Part shown: piece by piece, positions 26,687-36,600 of the stretch
How positions within the stretch are numbered: the stretch's first letter is position 1
Layout: every line of letters begins with the position of its first letter
DNA from: an uncultured Caulobacterales bacterium
Lineage (GTDB): Bacteria; Pseudomonadota; Alphaproteobacteria; Caulobacterales; Maricaulaceae
Reading direction: 5' to 3'
Length of the DNA stretch: 64,000 nt
Assembly: GCA_947503715.1 (NCBI GenBank)
Contig: CANNER010000002.1
Coordinates: forward strand, 62,001-126,000
Position numbers and translations under genes: made by a program
The notes under the pieces: model-generated
Told to the model about the DNA's origin: nothing
The model's database searches: none
The model's input: only the letters and a program-made list of their open reading frames with translations

Positions 26687-26831
26687 GGAACTCAACAGTT
26701 CCGAGGCGCGGAACGCCCGCAATCAATTCTGTGAGTCGATTGCAGTGTCGCGCCGAAGGGCTTTGCCCTTCGGTTCCTCGATATTTGATTATCAATCAAA
26801 TATCTTCGTCACGCATCAAGTGCGGGGTGAC
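26687..26831 (-). repeat. Multi-hairpin repeat array, copy B (inverted relative to copy A)
   Basis: Reading on the minus strand: REP-like hairpin (26808-26831, GTCAC/GTGAC outer arms); H2 26781-26790/26794-26803; H3 26753-26761/26765-26773; H4 26719-26724/26738-26743; H5 26705-26708/26714-26717; H6 26687-26692/26697-26702. The linkers (AGGAACCGAA..., CGGCGC.ACACTG) match copy A. H3 has CCGAAGGGC/GCCCTTCGG where copy A has CCGAAAGGC/GCCTTTCGG, and H4 has GCAATC/GATTGC where copy A has GTAATT/AATTAC, so stems are kept through paired changes. Confidence 0.8.
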
Positions 26832-26848
26832 AACATGAAGTTATACCC

Positions 26849-27625
26849 TCAATCCGAACGTGCGGTCATGCCGCCGTCGAGCACGATCGTATGCCCGCAA
26901 GTCCACGCGCCTGCGCGGGAGCAGAGATAGAGCGCCGTTCCGGCGATATCTTCCGGCTGCCCCATACGGGCGCGAGGTATCTTGGACACAACCATTTTGT
27001 TCACGGCCTCATCCTCGGTCAGGCTTTTCGTCATATCGGATGGAAAGAAGCCGGGCGCAATTCCGTTCACATTGATGTTTCGACCCGCCAGATCCGTCGC
27101 GAGATGTCGGGTGAGATGCGCGCAGGCCGCCTTGCTGGCGGAGTAAGAATAGCTCGGCAATCCCGGGTTGGAGAGACCGTGAATGGAGGAAATCAGGATG
27201 ACACGGGACGGATCAGTATCTGTCCCTTTGGACAGGAGCGGCAGGCATTTCTGTGTCATGAAGAACATGGATTTCACATTGATATCCATGACTTTATCCC
27301 AGCCATTTTCAGGGAAAATATCAATCGGCGCGACCCAGTTTGCGCCCGCATTATTAATCAGGATATCGATGTGATCTTCTTGTTCAGAGAGCGCTTTCAC
27401 GAAAGCTTCAATCCCTTCGACAGAGGACATATCCCCCGGAATGGCAACGCACTCGCCGTAAGCGGACAGCTCTTCGGCTTTTTTCATCAGCCGCTCAACC
27501 TTGCGCGCGGTGATGTAAACTTTGGCACCGCCTTCGAGGAGGCCCTGTGCCATCATCGCGCCAATCCCGCTGGACCCACCTGTCACGACGGCCACTTTAC
27601 CCTCTACTGAAAATAAGTTCTTCAT
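26849..27625 (-). CDS. SDR family oxidoreductase
   Basis: A 258-aa classical short-chain dehydrogenase/reductase. It has the NAD(P) motif VVTGGSSGIGAMMA (about 13-26), an Arg after the second strand (TARKVERL) favouring NADP, NNAGANW (about 91-97), catalytic Ser in ISSIHG, and YSYSASKAACAHLTRHLA with Tyr and Lys of the active site. The C-terminus ends in GHTIVLDGGMTARSD, as usual. The substrate is not predictable, though FabG-like or gluconate-5-dehydrogenase-like roles are possible. Its start overlaps the stop of mrp by 4 bp (ATGA), so the two are cotranscribed. Confidence 0.9.
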   Translation of the reverse strand: MKNLFSVEGKVAVVTGGSSGIGAMMAQGLLEGGAKVYITARKVERLMKKAEELSAYGECVAIPGDMSSVEGIEAFVKALSEQEDHIDILINNAGANWVAPIDIFPENGWDKVMDINVKSMFFMTQKCLPLLSKGTDTDPSRVILISSIHGLSNPGLPSYSYSASKAACAHLTRHLATDLAGRNINVNGIAPGFFPSDMTKSLTEDEAVNKMVVSKIPRARMGQPEDIAGTALYLCSRAGAWTCGHTIVLDGGMTARSD

Positions 27626-28725
27626 GTCGTCTCTCCCTCATTCTGTTCAATTTTATCAAAGACTGTTTTGGCCAGCGTTGCAAAGATATCTGCAATCTCG
27701 CCGTCATTTTTCGCAACGGGCTCGCCCGCATCACCGCTGGCGCGGATATCCATGTGGAGCGGGGCCGCGCCGAGATAGGGCACGTCCATCGCTTCCGCGT
27801 CACGCTTTGCACCGCCTGTACCAAAAATATGATGCGCACTGCCGCAGGTCGGGCAAGTAAAAACAGCCATGTTTTCAATCAGGCCGAGGACCGGAATATC
27901 GACCTTGCGGAACATGGCCACGCCTTTGCGCGCATCCAGCAGGGCAAGGTCTTGCGGCGTCGAAATAATGATCGCGCCCGCGGGTTTGATGTCTTGTGCG
28001 AGGCCCAATTGCGCGTCCCCCGTACCGGGCGGCATATCGATGAGGAGGAGGTCCAACTCGCCCCAATCCACATCCCAGAGCATACGCGACATCGCGCCCT
28101 GCACCATCGGCCCGCGCCACACGATGGGGTCGTCATTGGGCGTCAAATATCCGATGGACATGGTTTTCAATCCGTGCGCCTCGACCGGTACGATGATTTT
28201 TCGCGCGCCCACGGGAATGGCGCGTGCGAGTGTGCCGGAAGTCCCCATCAACATGGGCAGGCTGGGCCCGTGAATATCGGCATCCAGCAGCCCGACTTTC
28301 ATCCCGGTCTTCGCCAGCGCCACGGCAAGATTGGCCGCCAGTGTCGATTTGCCGACGCCGCCCTTGGCCGAGGAAATCGCGATGACCCGTTTTACATCCG
28401 CATCGCCCTGAACACCGTCGGGACGTTTGGGCTGGTGCGGATTTCCGCGTTTGCGCGCGCCACCGATCTGCGGCCCTTGTTTATGGGCCGAGAGAATGAC
28501 GCGGGCTTTATTCACACCGTCCAGTGTTTCGAGGGCCTCTTGCGCTTGCGTGCGGATAGGGAAGAAGGCGTCTGCATCCGGCGGCGAAATTTGCAACACT
28601 GCCTGCAAAGTGCCGTCTACCAGTTCAAGCGACGCCAACCGCCCTGCCGAGATAATGTCGCCCGATTTAATCGGATCAGAGATTTCTCCCAGCGCTTTGA
28701 GCGCTTTGTCTTCGGAATAGGTCAT
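27622..28725 (-). CDS. mrp: Mrp/ApbC (NBP35) family Fe-S carrier ATPase
   Basis: A 367-aa protein: an N-terminal MIP18-like domain (about 1-80), a linker, and a P-loop ATPase with deviant Walker A SSAKGGVGKST (about 118-128), LLDADIHGPSLPMLMG, DLLLIDMPPGTGDAQL (Walker B region), and the CxxC motif CPTCGSAHHIFG that binds a bridging Fe-S cluster. It delivers Fe-S clusters in the cytosol. It is followed with 4-bp overlap by an SDR gene and preceded by 3 bp by a gene for a large secreted protein. Confidence 0.95.
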   Translation of the reverse strand: MTYSEDKALKALGEISDPIKSGDIISAGRLASLELVDGTLQAVLQISPPDADAFFPIRTQAQEALETLDGVNKARVILSAHKQGPQIGGARKRGNPHQPKRPDGVQGDADVKRVIAISSAKGGVGKSTLAANLAVALAKTGMKVGLLDADIHGPSLPMLMGTSGTLARAIPVGARKIIVPVEAHGLKTMSIGYLTPNDDPIVWRGPMVQGAMSRMLWDVDWGELDLLLIDMPPGTGDAQLGLAQDIKPAGAIIISTPQDLALLDARKGVAMFRKVDIPVLGLIENMAVFTCPTCGSAHHIFGTGGAKRDAEAMDVPYLGAAPLHMDIRASGDAGEPVAKNDGEIADIFATLAKTVFDKIEQNEGETT

Positions 28726-28728
28726 GAC

Positions 28729-30606
28729 TTAACTCCCGTTTCCGCAGGCCAGAGAGATTTTTCCCTCTGCCGAAATGCGGAGAGGTGGTTGTACATCTTG
28801 TCTGTTTTTAGTCTCGAAACTCACCAGAATATTGCCGTTCTGCGCCAGAGAGACGGCGCGTGGATCATTCGGCAATTCGACAACGCGTCGGACATCAAAA
28901 TTATCACCCGTTATTTTCAATTGATAGAGGTCTTGCCGCGCCCCCATATGACCTGCCGTGTCGACAATCCAGAATGTGTCGGCGCGTTCGCCCAAACGCA
29001 GCGGGCGGTCCGGCAGAATGGCAAAGGGCGAGCGGAAATTTCCAACTCTGCGGCCTTCGCCCGTTTGGTTATCGAAATAGACGAGCGCTCCATTCTGCGC
29101 GCCTTGATAATAAGACGCCAACCATCCGGATTTAGTCGGGTGGGCGGCGTTGAGTGTCTTTCGCGTCACGCGCTTCACCCAGTCATCCGTCGTGTTGACG
29201 GGTGCTTCGTCAAAGAACGGCATTTGCGCGACGAGATCTTGGATGTCGAAAGTGTTCAATTGGCATCTTTCGGCAGATTGGAGCGCTACACGTCTTTTCT
29301 GTATAAAGGCCTGAGTCCCATCTTCGAACTTTCCGTCCCGTGCGAAGCGGGCGGCGACGGCAATATCGACGAGCGGATGGTTTTCCAATTGCTGAAGCAC
29401 TGGCAGAAATTTCGGGCGGGTTTGCGCGGCCTTTATACCCGTCAGAAGCAAAGATATGTCACTGGATGTCAGAGCATCCTGAATGGCAAAATCTTCCAGA
29501 GGCGTTCCCAAAACGGCTCTCAAAAGACTGGCACGATCTGCAAGATTATTCAGCTTTGCATAGCGCCAAATCCGGTCAATCGCGGGTTGGGTGACGGGGT
29601 TATTTATGCCGTCCAGAACGCGGGCATAGGCCGTCACATCAGCAGCGCGTTCCGTCAGCAAAAGGGTCAAGGCCTCCAGCCTTGCGGGTGTCATCTGTGG
29701 CAGGGGCGGCGATGTCGACTGGGATTTATTTCTTGCGGCCATGATCTTGAACCACCCATCCAAAGCAACCGCGCGAGCTGGCGGCGGAATTTCAGGGTCA
29801 CCGGAAAGCTCCACCGCGAATTTTCCGTAAAATCCGTCGGTTCGGCTTTCATGGCGGGCGGCCAGCAATCCGGCCAAATTATTTATCTGCCGCGGCGTCT
29901 CCACAGACCGCATGGCCCGCATCAGGGACGCGAACGCGTTAGACGGATTCTCCCGATAGAGCGCGTCATAGGCTGCGGACACAACCGTCGTATTGAAGCC
30001 GGTCAGGAGCAGTTTCTCAAACGCCGCTTCATGGCCCGCAGCGGGGATTTTGGACAGCAGCGCTACGTGAAACGCACTGGGAGAATTCGACATATCTTTC
30101 AGAATAATCGAAATCTGCTCGCCAGAAAAAGGCGCCTGCATAACTGTCTCATCCATCCGGAAAAGGCGACGGCTAAAGTTCCGCACCGCCTCATCCGGAT
30201 GGGTCAGGCCCGTAACCCAGCGGTTCCGGTTGGCGAGCGTCATGTCCCGCAGGAGCGGCGTGACGAGCGCCGCCTTCGGACCCGCCCAGAGCGTATCAAT
30301 GACCCGCGCCTCTTCCGCCGCCAATGGCCCCGTTCGGGACAGCAGAAGCGCCATTTCCGATCTCGCCTCGTCGCGGGTCAGTCCACTCAACAGCGCGCGT
30401 CGGCCTTTGTCGCCAAAGCGCTGAAATTCCTGCGTCAGCACATCATAGTCAAACTCGCTCGCGTCATGTCGGGTAACGATATCCATACAGTGACGCAGCG
30501 AGGCACAGACTGTCTGCTCCGCCCGCGTCAGAGACTGCGCGAGAGCGGGCATAGCGGCGGTCAGCAGGACTGACATCGCAATGAAAGAGGAGGACAACAG
30601 TTTCAT
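28729..30606 (-). CDS. Large secreted protein of unknown function
   Basis: A 625-aa protein with a signal peptide (MKLLSSSFIAMSVLLTAAMPALAQ). The mature part (about 30-430) is helical, with a regular hydrophobic spacing that suggests an alpha-solenoid (HEAT-like). The last roughly 170 residues are beta-rich with W/Y-containing strands (SGWLASYYQGAQNGALVYFDN, DTFWIVDTAGHMGARQDLYQLKI, NGNILVSFET), consistent with part of a beta-propeller. I recognise no family. A GTG two codons upstream is an alternative start. It precedes mrp by 3 bp, so they are probably cotranscribed, yet mrp is cytosolic. Confidence 0.6.
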   Translation of the reverse strand: MKLLSSSFIAMSVLLTAAMPALAQSLTRAEQTVCASLRHCMDIVTRHDASEFDYDVLTQEFQRFGDKGRRALLSGLTRDEARSEMALLLSRTGPLAAEEARVIDTLWAGPKAALVTPLLRDMTLANRNRWVTGLTHPDEAVRNFSRRLFRMDETVMQAPFSGEQISIILKDMSNSPSAFHVALLSKIPAAGHEAAFEKLLLTGFNTTVVSAAYDALYRENPSNAFASLMRAMRSVETPRQINNLAGLLAARHESRTDGFYGKFAVELSGDPEIPPPARAVALDGWFKIMAARNKSQSTSPPLPQMTPARLEALTLLLTERAADVTAYARVLDGINNPVTQPAIDRIWRYAKLNNLADRASLLRAVLGTPLEDFAIQDALTSSDISLLLTGIKAAQTRPKFLPVLQQLENHPLVDIAVAARFARDGKFEDGTQAFIQKRRVALQSAERCQLNTFDIQDLVAQMPFFDEAPVNTTDDWVKRVTRKTLNAAHPTKSGWLASYYQGAQNGALVYFDNQTGEGRRVGNFRSPFAILPDRPLRLGERADTFWIVDTAGHMGARQDLYQLKITGDNFDVRRVVELPNDPRAVSLAQNGNILVSFETKNRQDVQPPLRISAEGKISLACGNGS

Positions 30607-30794
30607 AATCACAGCGCATAGGCCATCCCCCGAAGGGCGACAAGCGGACAGGTGTAGCCGAGCGATTGTTCAGATTTGAGGGTCCCAAAAAGAGGTGCGG
30701 ATTAGGGCTTGCATGCCCCCACACCCTTGCGTATATCGCCGTTTCCCGAACGTCGAAGATTACTCTTCGAAACTTTACGTTCACGATTTGGAAC

Positions 30795-30869
30795 GGGCGA
30801 TTAGCTCAGCGGGAGAGCACTACATTGACATTGTAGGGGTCACTGGTTCAATCCCAGTATCGCCCACCA
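30795..30869 (+). tRNA. tRNA-Val (anticodon GAC)
   Basis: Acceptor stem GGGCGAT/ATCGCCC, D-arm TAGCTCAGCGGGAGAGC, anticodon stem CTACA/TGTAG around loop TTGACAT (anticodon GAC, reads GUC and GUU), T-arm CACTGGTTCAATCCCAGT-like with canonical TTC, discriminator A and an encoded CCA (30867-30869). Confidence 0.97.
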
Positions 30870-30891
30870 TTCCTAAAAAAATGCGTGTGAT

Positions 30892-31251
30892 TTACGCCGC
30901 AATGAGTCGGTCGACTTCATTCACCAACTGACGCAAATGTACGGGTTTCGACAAGACTGTCTGCGTGCTGGCGTCCTGATCGCTCATGGCGACGGCGGCG
31001 AACCCTGTAATAAACATGATCTTGATTCCGGGGGAGAGTATCTCGGCCTGTTTGGCCAGTTCTATTCCGTCCATGCCCGGCATCATGATATCGGTCAGGA
31101 GCATGTCAAACGCCCCGTCCGCGAATTTCAACGCGCGAAGGGCCCGCTCTCCATCGGCACAGGCAATAACGTGGTGTCCGGCTTTTTCGAGGGCTTTCTC
31201 GAAAAACTTGCGCATGGCATCATCGTCTTCGGCGTAGAGAATTGTGGCCAT
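30892..31251 (-). CDS. cpdR: Single-domain response regulator CpdR
   Basis: A 119-aa receiver domain: MATILYAEDDDAM (acidic pocket), phospho-acceptor Asp54 in LLTDIMMPGMDGIELA, the switch region IMFITGFAAVAM, and the invariant Lys in LSKPVHLRQL. The sequence is close to what I know of Caulobacter CpdR, including the KIMFITGFAAVA run. In that group, unphosphorylated CpdR directs ClpXP to the pole and primes degradation of substrates such as PdeA. The C-terminal IAA is compatible with CpdR being a ClpXP substrate too (inference). The frame opens eight codons upstream; the ATG at 31251 gives the family N-terminus. The following gene on the other strand is the usual neighbour. Confidence 0.88.
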   Translation of the reverse strand: MATILYAEDDDAMRKFFEKALEKAGHHVIACADGERALRALKFADGAFDMLLTDIMMPGMDGIELAKQAEILSPGIKIMFITGFAAVAMSDQDASTQTVLSKPVHLRQLVNEVDRLIAA

Positions 31252-31388
31252 GTTCGCTGTTCCGTTTCGTATCAATTATCAGGGACTGTAACGAATCATG
31301 CAAGGCCCGCACCAGTCATGCATGTGCTACGGGGGTAGGCCTTAAAATTGTCTAACGACGCGGCGATTGTTTTCGGTTTATAGAGGTT

Positions 31389-32294
31389 GTGATTATGCGA
31401 TTCAGACGCTCACAGAAACCAACGGAAGACCTCGATGCCTACGCGCCCGGGCATATTGTTGAGCGCCCTGACACGGTTGGGTGGCGCGCGGGTGTTGTCT
31501 TTGCCTCACCCCATTCCGGTTCGACCTATCCGAAAGACCTTCTCTCCCGTGCGAAAATTTCACCGCACCAGATGCGTCGGAATGAGGATATTTACATCGA
31601 CCATCTGTTTCAAAGCGCTGTCGCAGCAGGAGCGCCCTACCTACGGGCTGTGTTTCCGCGCGTTGTCGTGGACGTCAATCGCGCGGAAGATGAGTTACCC
31701 TTGCATTGGGCGGACATAGTAAACGACGGAGATTTAACACAACCGACACCACGTGCGGCAGCCGGATTGGGGGTTGTGCCGACCTTCCTGAGTGAGACAC
31801 TGCCGATTTACGAACGTCTCCCGACGGAGGCCGATGTCAAAGCGCGTCTTGAAACGCTCTACCGCCCCTATCACGCGGCCCTGCGGAATTTGGTCGAGGA
31901 CGGCCTGTCACGGTTCGGGCAAGTCTTACTCGTCGATTGTCACTCCATGCCCGGCTTTGCGGCGATGGGCGCACGGCGTCCGGACATTATTTTGGGCGAC
32001 AGGTTTGGGACGTCCTGTCACCCCGACACAATCGCCCTTTTTCGCGAGTTATTCCAAAGCGCCGGATATTCTGTCGGTATTAATTATCCCTATGCGGGTG
32101 GATTTGTGACGAGCCATTACGGCAAACCGTCTGACGGCGTCGAAGCCATTCAAATAGAAGTGAACCGCGATCTTTACGTCAATCCCGTCACACTCTCACC
32201 CAAATCCGGCTATGTGAAATTGATGGAAGATCTGAAAGCAATCACGCGGGAAATTGTTGACAGTGCCGTCCCGCAATCCTTGGCGGCGCAATAA
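31389..32294 (+). CDS. N-formylglutamate amidohydrolase family protein
   Basis: A 301-aa protein with the HutG-like amidohydrolase fold: FASPHSGSTYP, RNEDIYIDHLF, RVVVDVNRAEDELP, LLVDCHSMPGFAAMG and the late AIQIEVNRDLYVN. In alphaproteobacteria this gene commonly lies beside cpdR; whether it truly acts on formylglutamate is untested, and some members may act on other N-acyl amino acids or on envelope compounds. Divergent from cpdR with about 140 bp between. ATG ATT ATG at the start gives two possible initiators (31389, 31395); I kept the first. Confidence 0.87.
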   Translation: MIMRFRRSQKPTEDLDAYAPGHIVERPDTVGWRAGVVFASPHSGSTYPKDLLSRAKISPHQMRRNEDIYIDHLFQSAVAAGAPYLRAVFPRVVVDVNRAEDELPLHWADIVNDGDLTQPTPRAAAGLGVVPTFLSETLPIYERLPTEADVKARLETLYRPYHAALRNLVEDGLSRFGQVLLVDCHSMPGFAAMGARRPDIILGDRFGTSCHPDTIALFRELFQSAGYSVGINYPYAGGFVTSHYGKPSDGVEAIQIEVNRDLYVNPVTLSPKSGYVKLMEDLKAITREIVDSAVPQSLAAQ

Positions 32295-32382
32295 TCCAAC
32301 CGGAAATTCTCTTTTAACGCGGCTGTCTGGCACGCGACTTGCTCTCCTCTCAGGCGAAACACACGCTTGAAGGAACTGGCCC

Positions 32383-32787
32383 ATGACAAATGATATCGAC
32401 CTCCATGTTGGCAAACGCCTGCGCCGCCGTCGCCGCTTGCTGGGCCTGACGCAACAGACCTTGGCGGAACATGTCGGCATCCGGTTTCAGCAAATCCAGA
32501 AATATGAGTGCGGGGCCAACCGTGTCTCTGCCGCGCGCTTGTTTGAATTATCCGAAGCCCTGTCTGTACCCATTCAGTATTTCTATGAAGGTCTCAGCGA
32601 AACGGACCACATTTCCGGCGAGACCGATCCCGATGTTATTGCGCCGGATGTGCTGTCTCGTAAGGAAACGATGGACCTCGTCCGCGCCTATTACAATATG
32701 GCCGAAGCGCCGCGAAAGCATTTTCTCGATCTAGCGAAATCCTTGGAGGGCGCGACTAAGCCGTCCCTGCGGCTCGTCGCGCAATAG
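32383..32787 (+). CDS. XRE family transcriptional regulator
   Basis: A 134-aa DNA-binding protein with an N-terminal Cro/CI helix-turn-helix (about 8-65): VGKRLRRRRRLLGLTQQTLAEHVGIRFQQIQKYECGANRVSAARLFELSEALSV. A helical C-terminal part (about 90-125) may mediate dimerisation. Close relatives sit at this same position between the amidohydrolase gene and hisN in other alphaproteobacteria. It has an Arg-rich N-terminal helix (six Arg within eight residues). Targets are not known from the sequence. Confidence 0.88.
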   Translation: MTNDIDLHVGKRLRRRRRLLGLTQQTLAEHVGIRFQQIQKYECGANRVSAARLFELSEALSVPIQYFYEGLSETDHISGETDPDVIAPDVLSRKETMDLVRAYYNMAEAPRKHFLDLAKSLEGATKPSLRLVAQ

Positions 32788-32820
32788 ACAATCTCTGCGC
32801 GGGCTGTTAGCGGCCCGCCT

Positions 32821-33639
32821 ATGACTATTTCAAAAGACATTCAGGCCCGCCTGACACACCTTCACACGCTCTCACAAATTGCGAGAGAAATTACGCTTCC
32901 GCTTTTCGCTGACCCGAAAGGCGTTGAAAATAAAGCGTCAGGGTCCGATTATGACCCCGTGACACAGGCCGATATCGACGCCGAGAAAGCTTTGCGAAAA
33001 TCTATTCGGGCGACGTTTCCCGACGATTCCATCGAGGGTGAAGAACTCCCCGATCATGTCGGTAAGAATGATTTCTCTTGGACCTTGGACCCCATTGACG
33101 GGACACGCGGATTTGTTGCGGGCGTTCCGGTTTGGAGCACGCTCATCGCGCTGTCACATAAAAATAAAGCCGTCCTCGGGATGATCGATCTGCCCGCTCT
33201 TAATAAGCGCTATATGGGTCATATTGATGGGACGACGTCCAAATCCTGGCTTGAGGAAGATGGTACAAAAACCGATCTCAAAACGTCGCCTTGCGCGGAA
33301 ATCCGTGATGGTATCCTCGGCTGCACCGCGCCGTTTGGGATGTTCAAACCCGGCGAATTGGCGGCTTTCAAAATCATCGGATCGGGCACGCGGTTTATGC
33401 GATTGGGGCTCGACGCGCTCGGCTATGGCCTCCTCGCGGAAGGGCGGATGGACATCATTGTCGAGGCCGGGATGAAGCCCTGTGACGTCCGCGCCCTCAT
33501 CCCGATTGTCGAAGGCGCGGGCGGAAAACTGACCAATTGGCATGGCGGCAGCGCAGCCGATGGCGGGCGTGTCGTCGCCGTTGGTGACGCCGGATTACTC
33601 CCGGAACTTTATACCTATCTTGGGCGGGCCTTGGATTAA
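32821..33639 (+). CDS. hisN: Inositol-monophosphatase-fold histidinol-phosphatase (HisN type)
   Basis: A 272-aa Mg2+-dependent phosphatase. The metal site is complete: EGEE at about 72-75, DPIDGTRGF at about 90-98 (D90, D93), and the C-terminal Asp in GMKPCDVRALIPIVEGAGG. The alphaproteobacterial HisN type dephosphorylates histidinol phosphate in histidine synthesis; general inositol monophosphatase activity is the alternative. It starts 33 bp after the XRE gene, and its stop overlaps the stop of the convergent giant outer-membrane gene by 3 bp. Confidence 0.87.
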   Translation: MTISKDIQARLTHLHTLSQIAREITLPLFADPKGVENKASGSDYDPVTQADIDAEKALRKSIRATFPDDSIEGEELPDHVGKNDFSWTLDPIDGTRGFVAGVPVWSTLIALSHKNKAVLGMIDLPALNKRYMGHIDGTTSKSWLEEDGTKTDLKTSPCAEIRDGILGCTAPFGMFKPGELAAFKIIGSGTRFMRLGLDALGYGLLAEGRMDIIVEAGMKPCDVRALIPIVEGAGGKLTNWHGGSAADGGRVVAVGDAGLLPELYTYLGRALD

Positions 33640-36600
33640 GGCGTGCTGAGAACTTGTGGCTCGCTACGCGGACCAACAGTTTCCGCACTCGGACTAATCC
33701 GTCGTAATAATCCGCGCGCTGTGTTCTGATCGAACTTGATACGCATCTGCAGATAGACACCTTTGCGCGTATATTCCGCGGCTTCGAAATCATCGTCTTT
33801 GAAGCCCGCAACATTATAGCCTGCACTGATCCAGACATTATCGACGGGCGATACACCGACACTTGGACCCCAGCTATAAGCCGTGCCCGTGTCTTCACCC
33901 GCAAGCATGGACCCCCGGAAACCGACATCGATTTTCTCAGTCACGTCATAGCGCGTTTCGGCGCCCAACAGGTTGGACCAGTTAGAGAGTGTTTGATCAC
34001 CAATTTCGGCTTTCACATATTTCGTGCCCCAATTGGCGGAGAGCTGCCAGCGGTCAGAGACAAGCGTGTTCATCGCAACGTTGTTGACGATTTTCGTACC
34101 TTTTTGGCCGGACTGATCATCTGTGTGGACGAAGTCTAAGCGATTAAAGATGACCGTGCCCTCATCACGCGGACGCCAAGCGGCGCCAAGACGGGCATCA
34201 ATGCGTGCATCAGATTCAACGTCGCCTTTACCATTCGACGCGCGGGCGCGAACCGTTCCGGCGAGAGAGAGTTTTTCAGTGAGTTCGCGGGCAACGGAAC
34301 TCGTCCCGATCCAAGTCGTGTCAACGGAATTATCACGGACTTCGACACGGGCAGAGGCGCTGGTTTTTTCTGTGCCGTAAGCCGCGCCGACATAGACGGA
34401 TTGGAAATCCTCATTTGTCTCAAATGGCGAGATGGCGGCGTCGGGTGCAACTTCGACAAAAGCTTCTTCCGTCTTCAGCATGTGACGCGCGCGGACACCG
34501 ACGGAGCCGGAGACTTTGTCGGACAAGCGAACGGTTTGATCCAGGCCGACAGTCGCGCCCAAACGGTCCCCGGACTCATTTGCCAGATTATCCGCCGCGA
34601 CGGTTGCCGTGCCGCCAATCCAGGGCGTGGCGGACAAACCGACAGTTGTGTTCATGGATTGCTGACCACCGCCATTTGTGACTTCGTGACGGACATTGAC
34701 GACCGCAACTTTACCGAGACGCTTATCCGCGCCGACGGAGAATGTGGAGGGCTGGCCGGAGACCTCGTCCTCACCGTGGATCGGGACTTCGGCTGTGGCC
34801 TTTAAGGTCAGGCCATGTTTCGGAATATCGTAAGACGCGCGGCTGACGGCCAGAAGCGAATTGCGGTCTTCTTGATCAACCAGTTCGTCACTTGTAAAGC
34901 GCAGACCACCGGAGACGCGGGTCCGCGTCCCCTCGTGATGGGCCATGATCTCACCATTATTGCGGGCATCATCCGTTGTCAGGTTTTCTTCGCGGTAGAC
35001 CTGGGCTTCCAAACGGCTGGTCGAGCGACGGCCCGTTTCCTTATCATCCGTCTCGTTCACGCGCAGGTTAGACCGCAGACCATAGCGACGGATACCATTT
35101 GTGTTAGAGGCAGTTTGACCCAGACCAAAGCCCGCATCTTCTTCGCGGAAATAGGCTTCGGCTGTTAATTTTTCAGAGGTGTGAACGACTTCCAAGAGTT
35201 TGGCATCAGCCACGCCCTCGCCGTCACCGGATTGATCTGTCACCGCATATTCTGCACGGATGCGCGTGGAGTCAGACACATCCGCGATGACATCAATGCC
35301 GATCTGCTGCGACTTCGCGCCAGCCGTCAGGTTGCTGCCATCTTCATGTGTGAAGGTGGACCCGACTTGAACTTTGTCGTCCATAAATTGTGCTTGCACC
35401 CGGCCACCTGCCGTCAGGTTGCGTTCCGCATCCTCGGATGTCTCATAGTCTGCAACGATCACATTCGGGTTGAAGTTTTCATCTGTTGCGTCAACCGGCA
35501 GGCGGAAGATCAACTGACCCGTATAATAATCGAGTGTGTAGTCGAGATAGCGGACGAGCACTTTGCGCTCGAGCACGATATCCGGGCGCACGCGGTCGCG
35601 CGTTTCAATTGTGATTTCTTCAGATTGCGGCAGGATGCGCGAATTAGAGAGTTGGTAGTTGCCGGAAATACCTTCAGCCGCAATCTCATCTTTTGCGAAA
35701 CCTTGATTGGTTTCTGCAGCAAAGCCTAGCACCTGAATATTTTCGCCCAGATACTCACCCTTCAGACCCGTCAGGCGACGGTTATAACTCGTCAGGCGGC
35801 CTTCGGTGATGTTCGTGTCATAGTCCCCGAACAGCGCATAGGCGTGTGATTTTTCGATTTTCACATACAGCGGATAGCGGGACGCGCCTTCAAATTCCTG
35901 ATAGGTGCGGTCGCCATAGAGTGTGTAGTAAGCATTCGGGTCAATCTCTTCGCCAAACGCATCATCCCGTGAACCGCGACGCTTATCCGTATCGATGGCG
36001 AGGGTCATTAGCCATTCGCCTTTGATCATCCCCTTTGCAAAAAACGCAACACGGCCATCCGTGATGACGTCATCGGCGTCACCGCCAAATGTCTGTGCAT
36101 TGCCTTTGATGTCCTGCAACGCGGCGGAGCCCTCAGCCAAACCGACCAAAATCCAGTCCCGCTTTTCCGGCTCCAAATACATGTAGATCGGGATTTCGCG
36201 GCCATCATCCATGGTCGCGAGGACCGTGACTTTGCCCGTGCGGAGTGTGGGCTCTAATTTGACATTCAGAATACCGTCCACGCCAACAGAGAGGTCCTGC
36301 TGCGCGGAGAGGGGTGCTGTCAAATTCTCTGTTTCCTGACGCAGGCGGTCTGTCCCGTCCGAGTCGAACAGACGGTAAGGCGGCTCAAGATTAACTTTGG
36401 TCACGCGGCCCGCATGAACGGGGCGACCGGAGGAATCCTCCAAACGAATGGCGACGACGGGCGGTGTGCGACCATCAGCAATGAGCGTAGAGCGGTCCGG
36501 CATTGGCACGGCGCGCGCAATTGTTTTCACATACCAAATTTCTTCGCGGAGTGTGTCGACGACATTGCCGTCCGCATCGCGCACGGTTGCAATGAAAACG

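Noticed and set aside
25952-26831. CRISPR array or IS element
   Set aside because: Repeats are individual hairpins with differing sequences and no regular spacers; no cas gene or transposase is present and no target-site duplication is evident.
27547-30573. 1008-codon open frame on the + strand
   Set aside because: It lies antisense to mrp, the SDR start and the 625-aa secreted protein, is Arg/His/Gln-rich without any domain, and follows the third-position pattern of the genes opposite. Mrp motifs on the minus strand are unmistakable.
31340-31370. CtrA box between cpdR and the amidohydrolase gene
   Set aside because: TTAA followed after seven bases by TAAC has two mismatches in the second half, too weak to list.
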